Positions 16,766 to 25,727 of a stretch of 64,000 nt of DNA are shown here, one piece after another; the stretch's first letter is position 1, and the number at the start of each line of letters is the position of its first letter. Origin of the DNA: an uncultured bacterium (GTDB taxonomy: Bacteria; Bacillota; Clostridia; Oscillospirales; Acutalibacteraceae); the NCBI GenBank assembly GCA_934875675.1, contig CAKXIK010000002.1:49534-113533 (forward strand), in the 5' to 3' direction. Position numbers and translations under genes: made by a program. The notes beneath the pieces were generated by a model, which was not told the origin of the DNA, searched no databases, and saw nothing but the letters and a program-made list of their open reading frames with translations.

Positions 16766-18538
16766 TTATTTTTTGAGCAATGGTTTCAGCTGTGCAAGGG
16801 TAGATTCAAACTCTGCCACTGTATCCAAAATCGGCTGCGGAGAAGCCATATCCACTCCGGCAAGCTTGAGCAGTTCAATCGGGTGCTGGCTGCATCCGCC
16901 GCAGAGGAACCGGCGATAGTCTGCCACCGCAGGCGCGCCAAGCGTCAGAATCCGGTGTGCAATTGCCGTAGATGCCGCAATGCCGGTTGCATACTGATAC
17001 ACATAAAACGCACGGTAAAAGTGCGGAATGCGCGACCACTCGGCAGTCAACTCATCATCCACCACAAAATTGTCACCGTAGTAAAGTTGGTTGAGCTTTC
17101 CATGGAGCTCGTTGAGTGCGGACGGCACAAGCGGCTTGCCCTGCTCCACCATGCGGTGCGTTTCATTCTCAAAATCAGCAAACATGGTCTGGCGGTAAAA
17201 GGTGGAGCGCAGATCATTCAGTTTTTTATCAAGCAGCAGCGCACGTTCGTCATCGCTCTGCGCATTTTTCAGCAAGTAATCGCTGAGCAGCTGCTCATTA
17301 AGGGTGGAAGCCACTTCGGCACAAAAAATGCTGTAACCTGCGTACAGATACGGCTGATTATGCGTGGAAAACCACGTATGCATCGAATGGCCCAACTCAT
17401 GTGCCAGGGTGAACACATCATTCAGGGTTCCGGTAAAATTGAGCAGCACATACGGCGAGGACGTATAGGAACCGGTGGAATAAGCGCCGGTCTGCTTGTT
17501 TTTGGCGGGGTAAACGTCAATCCAGCGTTCGTCGAATGCACGCTGCACCAGCTTGGTGTAATCCTCGCCGAGCACTGCGGTTGCACTGAGCACCAGCTGC
17601 TGTGCTTCCTGATAGGTGTATTCACGGTCAAGCTCCTTGACCATCGGTACAAACAGGTCGTAAAAATGCACCTCCGGCAAACCGAGCACATCCTTGCGCA
17701 GCGCAACATAATCGCACATCGGCTTTGTATTGGCGCGGGCGGTTGCAATCAAATTATCATACACCGCCTCAGGAATATGGTTATTTGCAAGTGACATGGC
17801 GCGGGCACTGGGGTAATTCCTGCTTCTTGCCGTGAACACATCGTCCTTGACCGAACCGTAATAGCAGCTGGTAAGGGTGTTGCCATGCTTCTGATACGTT
17901 CCCAGCAGCGCCTTAAAATACGCCGCACGAAAATCTCGGTCTGGATTGATGAGCGCAACACCGTAATTGGCCTCATTTGCCTCAAAATCAGATCCATCCG
18001 GTGCTTTTACCACAGGATATTCCGCATCATTCACCATCAGATCTTCAAAAATCCGCACAAACGAACTGCCGATATCGTTCATCCGAACCATCAGTGTTTC
18101 CTGCTCATTAGGCAGAATATGCGCCTTTTGCGCAAAAAAGTCCCTTGCAAAGGCTTCATATTTTTTCAGCTCCGGTTTTTCCGCACAGTAACGATCATAA
18201 TCCTCCTGCGAATACTGCATCAGCTCCGGTGCAAGAAAGGAGAGCTTTTCTCCAACACCTGTCATCGCATTGCGAAATGATTCGTTTAATTCCTTTGCAA
18301 CCGCATTGGACATATCCTGATCGAAATTGGAATTGGAGAATACTCCAAGATCGTCAAATCCCTCTTCCATCTGCTCATAAAGTGCAGCCGTTTTGCAAAG
18401 CTCTGCCGCTGAAGCAGCCGCATGACCCTTTTGCGCTTCCAATTCTTCGGCGAGCGCAAGCATTGTTTTCATTTTGCTTTGCCAATCTTCATCCGTCGGA
18501 AACATTCTGCGCAAATCCCAATGCATCGCTTGATCCAT
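16766..18538 (-). CDS. pepF: Oligoendopeptidase F (M3B metallopeptidase)
   Basis: A cytosolic zinc peptidase that cleaves oligopeptides. The 590-residue protein has an N-terminal helical region and the catalytic motif AHELGHSMHTW near residue 380 (HExxH with a third zinc ligand about 25 residues on, in the CAEVASTLNE segment). Length matches the PepF family. ATG 18538 lies nine bases after GAAAGGA; earlier in-frame starts lack a site. It probably forms a two-gene unit with the small membrane protein 39 bases upstream, transcribed from the promoter at 18833, and ends at a terminator. Confidence 0.93.
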   Translation of the reverse strand: MDQAMHWDLRRMFPTDEDWQSKMKTMLALAEELEAQKGHAAASAAELCKTAALYEQMEEGFDDLGVFSNSNFDQDMSNAVAKELNESFRNAMTGVGEKLSFLAPELMQYSQEDYDRYCAEKPELKKYEAFARDFFAQKAHILPNEQETLMVRMNDIGSSFVRIFEDLMVNDAEYPVVKAPDGSDFEANEANYGVALINPDRDFRAAYFKALLGTYQKHGNTLTSCYYGSVKDDVFTARSRNYPSARAMSLANNHIPEAVYDNLIATARANTKPMCDYVALRKDVLGLPEVHFYDLFVPMVKELDREYTYQEAQQLVLSATAVLGEDYTKLVQRAFDERWIDVYPAKNKQTGAYSTGSYTSSPYVLLNFTGTLNDVFTLAHELGHSMHTWFSTHNQPYLYAGYSIFCAEVASTLNEQLLSDYLLKNAQSDDERALLLDKKLNDLRSTFYRQTMFADFENETHRMVEQGKPLVPSALNELHGKLNQLYYGDNFVVDDELTAEWSRIPHFYRAFYVYQYATGIAASTAIAHRILTLGAPAVADYRRFLCGGCSQHPIELLKLAGVDMASPQPILDTVAEFESTLAQLKPLLKK

Positions 18539-18577
18539 CAAAATCAATCCTTTCGTCATACACAATCAATAATCCCA

Positions 18578-18814
18578 TTACATTTTGAAACAGCGAACAC
18601 CAATCCAAACCAAAAGGAGAAGAAGCCCCAATGCAACGGATATTCCCAAAAGAACAACCAGCCCGATGCAAAAAACCTCCACCGTCCAGCAAAGCCATTT
18701 AGGTCGGATGTGTTTGCTCAAAAAGCAAAAGCACGGTGCGGCAAGCTTTTCTGTCAAAACATCCGGCAGCCACTGCAACAGAGTATCCGCAAAAAAATCC
18801 AACACCGAATTCAC
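18578..18814 (-). CDS. Small hypothetical membrane protein
   Basis: A 78-residue protein starting at GTG 18814, seven bases after AAGGA and only about 20 bases after a good -10 box. Residues ~45-72 form one strong membrane helix (FCIGLVVLLGISVALGLL), and an amphipathic N-terminal part with two or three cysteines precedes it. I do not recognise a family. The promoter, ribosome binding site and 39-base gap to pepF support a real gene, but there is no protein-level evidence. Confidence 0.55.
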   Translation of the reverse strand: MNSVLDFFADTLLQWLPDVLTEKLAAPCFCFLSKHIRPKWLCWTVEVFCIGLVVLLGISVALGLLLLLVWIGVRCFKM

Positions 18815-18832
18815 CGCCTTTTCCTTGGTATC

Positions 18833-18861
18833 ATTATATCCGTAATCCGGTGGTTTTACAA
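18833..18861 (-). promoter_or_regulatory. Promoter of the small membrane protein - pepF unit
   Basis: Reverse strand TTGTAA (18856-18861), 17-base spacer, TATAAT (18833-18838). Confidence 0.6.
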
Positions 18862-19438
18862 GCGTCTTGCCGGTACCGCTAACAAAAGCCTACGCGCAAC
18901 TGTATGGCCTTTTGGCAAAAAATTGAGATACCGTTTAAATACCATTTCAATAAATCCGGCAGCATTTTATTAGGGGGCGATTGCTCACAAAAATCAATTA
19001 CAAAGTGAGAGCCGTGCGTACCAACATTGTACATGCAACCATCCTTGACCTAAGCATGATAGTCAGAAAATTTCTTCGCAAACTCATATGAAGCAACTCT
19101 TCGATTCTGAAGAGTAAACAGCCTCACCGTGTTTTCGGATAAATTATAAATCATAAAATCGTTATCTTAAAACGCATTGAAACATCGGGCAAAAATTAAA
19201 AATATTCTCAAAAAAGAATATCACAATTCACAATTTATGGAAAGCATGCAAAATTCCATGTTTTGCTGTATGCATCATTTTTTCATGTGAACCGCCCAAA
19301 AATACATATGTTTTTTTATTTTAATGTGCTATGATGAATGCAGATATTGTTATGACCCAAACGCCGTTTTATTCGAAACGCAAATAAGCCGGCACAGGAC
19401 TTTTGTCACATAATCTGATTCGGAAAGGACGAATTACA
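18862..19438. other. AT-rich intergenic region upstream of lacZ
   Basis: 577 bases with no gene that I can support. A 36-codon reading at about 18980-19090 (contains KVRAVRTNIVHATILDL) has a poorly spaced site and no known relative. Near 19247-19275 GCAAAA and TTTGC-containing sequences form small inverted repeats that could be operators for lacZ. A possible -10 (TATGAT, 19330-19335) lacks a good -35. The segment near 18925-18955 resembles one end of the dispersed repeat described elsewhere (GATACCGTTT) but is too short to call. Confidence 0.45.
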
Positions 19439-22400
19439 ATGCTTGTTAAAAATTATTTTGAAAACCCGGATGTTCTGCACATTGGCACAGAAGCACCGCG
19501 CGCATATTACATCCCGTATTCTACGGAAAAATCGGCAAAAGCATTCAAACCAACCGAACGCTCCCGTTCGGAGCGGTTTTTCAATCTTTGCGGCGAATGG
19601 AGTTTCCGCTACTATGAGAATGTTCGAACGGTCCGCGATTCGTTTTGGCTTCCGGAATTTTCCCGTACCGGTTTTGCGCCGGTGCAGGTTCCTGCCGTAT
19701 GGCAAAATTACGGAGTTGATCGTCATCAGTATACCAATGTAGATTACCCTTTTCCCTATGATCCGCCTTTTGTTCCGGCGCAAAATCCCTGCGGTGCCTA
19801 TCTGCGCGATTTTACACTGAATCTGCAGGAAAATCGCCGCTATCTGCTTAACTTTGAAGGCGTGGATTCCGCATTCTATCTTTGGCTGAACGGCGAGTTT
19901 GTGGGGTATAGCCAGGTTCCGCATTCCACAAGCGAATTTGACGTAACCCCGCTGCTTCAAAACGGCAAAAACTGCATTGCAGTGCTCGTGCTGAAATGGT
20001 GCGACGGCTCCTATTTTGAGGATCAGGATAAATTGCGTATGAGCGGCATCTTCCGCGAGGTATATTTGCTGGAACGCCCGCAAAATGCGATTTCAGACTT
20101 TACGGTTACAACGCCCATTGCCAAAGACGGCAGCGCTGAAATTGATGTTTCACTTAGCTTTTCCGCGGAACCAATTGCGGTGGAAGGTGTGCTTTTGGCA
20201 CCTAACGGAAAAGAAATTGCCCGGCAGTCTGCTTCCGGCGAAAAACTTGTTTTCTCGTTAGCACATCCGGTGTTTTGGAACGCGGAACAACCGGCACTTT
20301 ATACCCTGCTGCTTGTCTGTGCGGAAGAGAGCATTCCTGTGCGTGTTGGGGTACGGAAAATTGAAATTCAAAACTCCGTTGTACTGCTTAACGGACAAAA
20401 AATTAAATTCCGCGGCACCAACCGTCACGATAGTTCTGCAGTGAACGGTTCCGCCGTTACCCTGGCGGAAATGCAGCAGGATCTTACTTTGATGAAGCTG
20501 CACAATATTAATGCAGTCCGCACCTCGCATTACCCCAATGCGCCGCTATTTTACTCTCTTTGCGATGAAATGGGCTTTTATGTGATTGACGAGGGAGATC
20601 AGGAGTGCCACGGTGTCTGCACGCAGGGCGGCGGATATGAATGTGACGGTGTATTTGGACTGCTCGCCAATGATCCTCGTTTTGCCACAACGGTGCTTGA
20701 CCGGGTGCAGCGCCTGGTGGAACGTGACAAAAACCATGCCTGCGTTGTAATCTGGAGCATGGGAAATGAATCGGGCTACGGCGAAAACTTTGCCGCTGCA
20801 CTGCGCTGGACAAAGCAAAAAGACCCTACTCGTCTGACTCACTACGAGAGTGCGCGTTACCCGGCACACAATTATCAGCCCGATTACTCTGCGCTTGATC
20901 TGCACAGCCGGATGTACGCTTCTGTGGAGGAAATGACCGATTATTGTGAAAGCAATCCAGACAAGCCGTTTATTCAGTGCGAGTATATTCATGCAATGGG
21001 CAACGGCCCCGGGGATATTGAGGATTACTATCAGGTAATTGAAAAATATGATACTGCCTGCGGCGGGTTTGTTTGGGAATGGTGTGACCATGCGGTTTAC
21101 GCAGGCATCACAACCCAAAATAAGCCGATTTACCGTTACGGCGGCGATTCCGGCGAATTTCCGCACGATGGGAACTTCTGCATGGACGGTTTGGTTTATC
21201 CCGACCGCACGCCGCACACAGGACTACTCGAATATAAAAATGTACAGCGCCCTCTGCGTGCCTCATTTGACCGTGAAACCCGCACCCTGACGCTGCACAA
21301 TCTGCGCGACTTTACGGACGCTTCGCAGTTTGCGCAGGTTCGCTGGATGCTTGAACGTGACGGCGAGCCGGTGCAGCAGGGCAAAATTTCTTCCCGCAGC
21401 CTTGCCATTGCGCCGCACGAAGCTGCCGCCTTTGCACTTCCGCTGCGTATGACAAAAAATGGTCACTGCGTGCTTCGGGTGGAAACGCTGCAAAGCCGTG
21501 CCAACGGTGTGATTCCTGCCGGTCATCTGCTGGGAATGGATTGTTTTGACGTTTCCTCTGCTGAAGCGGAAAATTTGCGTCTTAAGGAGCTGCGCGGCAT
21601 TTCCCGTGCTGTAAAACCGCCCGTTTGTGATTCGGACGAGGAACACATTGTCATCACCGGCACAGACTTCCGCTACGAATTTGATTGTCTGACGGGCGTA
21701 TTTTCTTCCATGACGGCGCACAATCGTCCCGTGCTCACCCGCCCGATGGAATATAATATCTGGCGTGCGCCGACCGATAATGACCGCAACGTTCGCCATC
21801 AGTGGGAATCGGCTGGCTATCAGCGCATGGTTTCCCGTGCCTATGCGCCGTCCTGCTCGATTGAGGGAAACGAGGCTGTCATCCGCGGAGAGGTTTCTCT
21901 TGCCTCTGTCGCCCGCTGCCGGAGCCTGACCCTGCAGACGGAATGGCACATTGCTCCCGACGGCATGGTGACCGCCGTACTTCATGGTGTACGCGATGAA
22001 CGGCTGCCGTTCCTTCCCCGCTTTGGTCTGCGGATTTTCCTGCCGAAGGATGCCTCCGCCTGCGAATACTTTGGCTTTGGCCCCACCGAAAGCTACTGCG
22101 ACAAGCATCGTGCCTCTTTCCTTGGCAAATTCGTTTCCGACTGCTCTGCCATGCACGAGGATTACATTCGTCCTCAGGAAAATTCCAGCCACTTTGGCTG
22201 CGAATATGTTCTGGCCGGGAATCGTCTGCTGGCCTGGGCAGAGGAACCATTCAGTTTTAATTTCTCGCGCTATACACAGGAAGAGCTCACGGAAAAGGCT
22301 CATAATTACGAACTGATTCCCTGCGAAAGCAATGTGCTTTGTCTCGATTACAAGATGAGCGGTGTTGGTTCCAACAGTTGCGGTCCGGAACTGATTAAGC

Positions 22401-22459
22401 AATACCGTCTGGATGCATCCGAATTTACCTTTACGCTGCATTTGAAACCCATGGCGTAA
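19439..22459 (+). CDS. lacZ: Beta-galactosidase, glycoside hydrolase family 2
   Basis: A large GH2 beta-galactosidase (1006 residues) that would hydrolyse lactose or other beta-galactosides. No signal peptide is seen, so it is cytosolic. The domains are an N-terminal jelly roll (ending near FEDQDKLRMSGIFREVYL), an Ig-like domain, and a catalytic TIM barrel with GTNRHD, the acid/base motif WSMGNESGYG near residue 443 and the nucleophile motif CEYIHAMGNGPGD near residue 515. Then come two further beta domains, the last being the typical small-chain domain (FGFGPTESYCDK). ATG 19439 follows GGAAAGGACG at seven bases. No permease or regulator is adjacent; uptake may depend on the ABC importer at 27-30 kb, but that is speculation. 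Confidence 0.95.
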   Translation: MLVKNYFENPDVLHIGTEAPRAYYIPYSTEKSAKAFKPTERSRSERFFNLCGEWSFRYYENVRTVRDSFWLPEFSRTGFAPVQVPAVWQNYGVDRHQYTNVDYPFPYDPPFVPAQNPCGAYLRDFTLNLQENRRYLLNFEGVDSAFYLWLNGEFVGYSQVPHSTSEFDVTPLLQNGKNCIAVLVLKWCDGSYFEDQDKLRMSGIFREVYLLERPQNAISDFTVTTPIAKDGSAEIDVSLSFSAEPIAVEGVLLAPNGKEIARQSASGEKLVFSLAHPVFWNAEQPALYTLLLVCAEESIPVRVGVRKIEIQNSVVLLNGQKIKFRGTNRHDSSAVNGSAVTLAEMQQDLTLMKLHNINAVRTSHYPNAPLFYSLCDEMGFYVIDEGDQECHGVCTQGGGYECDGVFGLLANDPRFATTVLDRVQRLVERDKNHACVVIWSMGNESGYGENFAAALRWTKQKDPTRLTHYESARYPAHNYQPDYSALDLHSRMYASVEEMTDYCESNPDKPFIQCEYIHAMGNGPGDIEDYYQVIEKYDTACGGFVWEWCDHAVYAGITTQNKPIYRYGGDSGEFPHDGNFCMDGLVYPDRTPHTGLLEYKNVQRPLRASFDRETRTLTLHNLRDFTDASQFAQVRWMLERDGEPVQQGKISSRSLAIAPHEAAAFALPLRMTKNGHCVLRVETLQSRANGVIPAGHLLGMDCFDVSSAEAENLRLKELRGISRAVKPPVCDSDEEHIVITGTDFRYEFDCLTGVFSSMTAHNRPVLTRPMEYNIWRAPTDNDRNVRHQWESAGYQRMVSRAYAPSCSIEGNEAVIRGEVSLASVARCRSLTLQTEWHIAPDGMVTAVLHGVRDERLPFLPRFGLRIFLPKDASACEYFGFGPTESYCDKHRASFLGKFVSDCSAMHEDYIRPQENSSHFGCEYVLAGNRLLAWAEEPFSFNFSRYTQEELTEKAHNYELIPCESNVLCLDYKMSGVGSNSCGPELIKQYRLDASEFTFTLHLKPMA

Positions 22460-22480
22460 TAAATCCCTATTTACAAGCAA

Positions 22481-22528
22481 AATCCCCTGCTTCTGCAATT
22501 GAAACGCAGCAGCAGGGGATTGTCATTT
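22481..22528 (+). terminator. Terminator after lacZ
   Basis: AATCCCCTGCT (22481-22491) pairs with AGCAGGGGATT (22511-22521), followed by GTCATTTGTTTT. The T tract is interrupted. It also lies after the convergent membrane-protein gene. Confidence 0.65.
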
Positions 22529-22555
22529 GTTTTCAATAAGTTCAAAACTAAAATT

Positions 22556-23935
22556 TTACCGCATAATTTCTCTCAACAGTCCCAATGTTCCAAAGATGCC
22601 CAGAGCTGACGCAGGAATGGCAATGTGTCTATTTTTCCAAAGCTCCCGCACCAAAAACAGCAATACAAAAACAACCGTATAGCACATATACGTGTATGTC
22701 CTAGTGTATGATGCCCATATGGTTGGCGAAAAGCTCATTGCCATCCGCGACGCAAATCCCAGCAATAGAACAACACCGCAAATCAATCGTGTTTTCGTAT
22801 TTTCAAATGAAAACCACAATGCCACCAGCACTGAAAGCGCTACCACCAGCAAAATAGCATCCGGAATAAAATCGACCAACTTAATCCGGGTTGCAACCGG
22901 AAAGGTTCCGTAACTTGTCATTGCTTGCGTAATCTCATATACCTGCGGGTAAAGCGTTTTTAAATAGTCCCCCATCATTCCAAACACAACGGTTGTCGCC
23001 AATGGAATTACCGCTATCACACGCACCCAGCTTTTCTGACATCGCACCCAAACACAGGCACACAAGCAGATACAAAAAACGCAAAACAATACATTGGGTT
23101 GAAAAACAAAATAGAACAACGTTGAGGAAAATCCCATCTCCATTTTTCGAACCAACGAAAGCTGATCAAAATCAGGAAACCAAGAAACGACCTCTTTTGC
23201 CTTTCGAGCAAAATTTCCGGGACAGGTAAAGGTAAAAATTACACTTACTATTTCTATGACCGCACGCAAAATAAAAAAACAACGTCCTTCAAGCACCGTT
23301 TTGTTCTCTTGACTAGGAAGCCACCAGAATGTATATCCCAACATCAAAATATCAAGACCAAACAGAATGATCATGGATTGCTCCATGTTCAGTGCGAAAA
23401 TAAGCGCCGCAAAGGCTGTAACATATTGAACGCACGAAACGCGCTTCCCCTGCAAAATTTTTTTCACAGGAACAAGAGAAAACAGCAGGCAGGCAGTTGG
23501 CCACACGTAAACCAAGGATGTTACCACCCAGCCCGCACTGCTATATAACGAAAACGGAATCAAAAAAAATGCCAGAAAACAGCAGAGTATCATGCGGCAA
23601 TCTGATGCATCGTCCGAAACAAGCTGATGAAGTGACCACACCGTCAGCAACATCATCAGGGAATCAAGTATTCTCCAGAGTGTCAAATGCTTTACCAGAT
23701 TGAATGAGAAAAACTCCAAAATAATTCTGGATGTCCATGTTTCATATCTTCGCTGCAGCAATGGAAAAATCGGTGTCTCATTAATCGCATTTAAAAACCA
23801 GATGTCGTCATTTGTCTGCAGTGTAAAACTAAAATGCAGCAAGAGCACAACGGCAAAAAATCCACCGTACAAAATAACCTGGGAACGCCTTAAAAGCGTT
23901 TCGTGCTGCTTTCCTGCATTTTTTTGTTCTCCCAT
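22556..23935 (-). CDS. DUF6056-like polytopic membrane protein
   Basis: A 459-residue membrane protein with about eleven hydrophobic helices. After the first helix comes a QTNDDIWFLNAI loop, then RRYETWTSRIILEFF and SSAGWVVTSLVYVWPTACLL. These DD-x-W and SAGW-x-WP patterns are those of DUF6056 proteins, which look like GT-C-fold glycosyltransferases; the acidic pair in the first extracytoplasmic loop fits that idea. The family function is not established. ATG 23935 lies after GGAG at six bases. The gene begins 39 bases after pyrD in the same direction, so it may be read from the pyr transcript. Confidence 0.65.
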   Translation of the reverse strand: MGEQKNAGKQHETLLRRSQVILYGGFFAVVLLLHFSFTLQTNDDIWFLNAINETPIFPLLQRRYETWTSRIILEFFSFNLVKHLTLWRILDSLMMLLTVWSLHQLVSDDASDCRMILCCFLAFFLIPFSLYSSAGWVVTSLVYVWPTACLLFSLVPVKKILQGKRVSCVQYVTAFAALIFALNMEQSMIILFGLDILMLGYTFWWLPSQENKTVLEGRCFFILRAVIEIVSVIFTFTCPGNFARKAKEVVSWFPDFDQLSLVRKMEMGFSSTLFYFVFQPNVLFCVFCICLCACVWVRCQKSWVRVIAVIPLATTVVFGMMGDYLKTLYPQVYEITQAMTSYGTFPVATRIKLVDFIPDAILLVVALSVLVALWFSFENTKTRLICGVVLLLGFASRMAMSFSPTIWASYTRTYTYMCYTVVFVLLFLVRELWKNRHIAIPASALGIFGTLGLLREIMR

Positions 23936-23974
23936 CAACTTCTCCAACCCCTCACGCAAGCTGATTGTTCTCAA

Positions 23975-24886
23975 TTACCACGGTTTCATCTGCCCGACAA
24001 TCTGGCTGACGGAACCCACACCCTCGTTGCGACAGAACTCCTCGAGCCCCTCTGTAATTTTAACCGGAGCATAAGGGTCGGCAAATAGTGCAGTGCCCAC
24101 CTGAATGGCAGAAGCACCGGCGAGCATCATCTCTGCGGCATCCTGCCAGGTGGAAATTCCGCCCAGACCGACCACCGGAATCTTGACCCGAGAAGCTGCC
24201 TGCCAGACCATCCGCACCGCAACAGGAAAAACGGCAGGACCGGAAAGTCCGCCCGTATTATTGTGCAAAACCGGTCGGCGCGTTTTGAGGTCGATGCGCA
24301 TTCCGGTCAGCGTATTAATCAACGAAACGGCATCCGCTCCGGCGGCTTCTGCGGCGGCGGCAATTTCTCCGATATCGGCAACATTCGGCGAAAGCTTGAC
24401 CATCAGCGGCTTTGTGCAGCACTTGCGCACTGCCGCGGTGATTGCTTCCACACTTTCGCAGCGAGTGCCGAACGCAACGCCGCCCTCCTTCACGTTTGGG
24501 CAGGAGATGTTCAGCTCAATCATATCCACCGATGAATTGGAAAGGATCCGCGCCATCTCGCAATAATCCTCAGCACAGCTGCCTGCAATATTGGCAATCA
24601 CCGCTGTTCCCTGCTCCCGCAGCCACGGCAGATCCTCCCGCAGAAACTCCTGTACTCCCGGGTTTTGCAGTCCTACGGAATTGAGAATCCCCGAGGGTGT
24701 TTCCGCAATGCGCGCAGGCGGATTCCCGGAACGCGGATGCAGCGTCAGCCCCTTGGTGGAGATTCCACCCAACTTGGAAAGGGGATAAAATTCGCTGTAT
24801 TCCTTCCCGAAACCGAAGGTTCCCGAAGCAGTAATGACGGGATTTTTCAGCTCCACTCCGGCTATATTGACGGTAAGCAGACTCAT
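23975..24886 (-). CDS. pyrD: Dihydroorotate dehydrogenase, type 1B catalytic subunit
   Basis: PyrD oxidises dihydroorotate to orotate with FMN, passing electrons to PyrK and NAD+. The 303 residues show ITASGTFGFGKEY near the N-terminus, LGGISTKGLTLHPRSGNPPAR, the catalytic-loop motif LNISCPNVKEGG with the class 1 cysteine, and VGLGGISTWQDA binding the FMN phosphate. ATG 24886 overlaps the pyrK stop as ATGA, giving tight translational coupling and an equal-stoichiometry pair. GGAGGTGGAG lies just upstream. A GTG six bases earlier is less likely. The order is pyrF-pyrK-pyrD. Confidence 0.95.
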   Translation of the reverse strand: MSLLTVNIAGVELKNPVITASGTFGFGKEYSEFYPLSKLGGISTKGLTLHPRSGNPPARIAETPSGILNSVGLQNPGVQEFLREDLPWLREQGTAVIANIAGSCAEDYCEMARILSNSSVDMIELNISCPNVKEGGVAFGTRCESVEAITAAVRKCCTKPLMVKLSPNVADIGEIAAAAEAAGADAVSLINTLTGMRIDLKTRRPVLHNNTGGLSGPAVFPVAVRMVWQAASRVKIPVVGLGGISTWQDAAEMMLAGASAIQVGTALFADPYAPVKITEGLEEFCRNEGVGSVSQIVGQMKPW

Positions 24887-25662
24887 TGCCACTCCACCTC
24901 CTCCGCGCGAAATACCGGTCCATCCTTACAAACATGCGAGTAGCCGCCCATTGCGTCGGCACGATTGGTTTTGCAGGCACAGACCAGGCAAGCACCCACA
25001 CCGCATCCCATCCGTTCTTCCAGTGAAACCTGACACGGCACGCCGTTCTCCTTGGCAAGCGCAGCAACATTTTTTAGCATGACCGTTGGCCCGCAGGCAA
25101 AAACCTGCTGCACGCCGCCCTCTTCCAGCGCGGTTTTCAGCCGGGCGGTCACAAAGCCCTTTTCGCCCAGCGAGCCGTCGTCTGTTAAAAGGGAGGTTCT
25201 GCAGCCTGATTGCGCAAAATCCTGCTGCAAAATTGCGGCAGACGCATTGCGGAACCCGGTAATCACCTCTGCGTTCGCGCCAAACTGCCGCGCCGCAAAC
25301 AGCAACGGAGGAACTCCGATTCCGCCGCCGACAAAAATCACCTTGCGATTTGTTTCTCCCAGTTGAAATCCGTGACCGAGCGGCCCGAGCAGGTCAAGCG
25401 ATTCGCCCGCCCGCACACCGGCAAGCCAGCGGGTTCCCTCTCCGCGAATCTGGAACACCAGCCGCAGCGTTTTATCCTCTGCGTTACTGTCACAAATTGA
25501 AATCGGGCGGCGCAGGGTCTTCCCCGGCACCAAAACATGCACAAATTGACCGGGCTGTGCTTTTTCCGCCATCTCACCGGCAGAAAGCGTAAAATCAAAC
25601 GTATCGGTTGCCGTTTCTTTCACGGAAAGCACGCGGCACGCGGCAGTATCATATTGCTTCAT
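24883..25662 (-). CDS. pyrK: Dihydroorotate dehydrogenase electron-transfer subunit
   Basis: PyrK is the FAD and [2Fe-2S] subunit that links PyrD to NAD+. The 259 residues contain an N-terminal FAD barrel with RRPISIC (FAD binding), an NAD-binding GGGIGVPPLLFAA segment and FACGPTVML. The C-terminal cluster ligands are CGVGACLVCAC and a last cysteine in HVCKDGPVF. The spacing C-x4-C-x2-C-x(n)-C is typical. ATG 25662 follows GAAAGGGG; an upstream in-frame start is less well placed. It lies 65 bases after pyrF and overlaps pyrD by four bases. Confidence 0.95.
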   Translation of the reverse strand: MKQYDTAACRVLSVKETATDTFDFTLSAGEMAEKAQPGQFVHVLVPGKTLRRPISICDSNAEDKTLRLVFQIRGEGTRWLAGVRAGESLDLLGPLGHGFQLGETNRKVIFVGGGIGVPPLLFAARQFGANAEVITGFRNASAAILQQDFAQSGCRTSLLTDDGSLGEKGFVTARLKTALEEGGVQQVFACGPTVMLKNVAALAKENGVPCQVSLEERMGCGVGACLVCACKTNRADAMGGYSHVCKDGPVFRAEEVEWQ

Positions 25663-25727
25663 CCGTATTCCCCTTTCAACGGGCTTATTATCCTGTATCA
25701 TTTTCTCGGATGCATCCGTTTTCTAAA

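Noticed and set aside
21263..22498. A 411-codon reverse frame opposite the lacZ 3' end
   Set aside because: Shadow of lacZ with no start signal and no recognisable domain.
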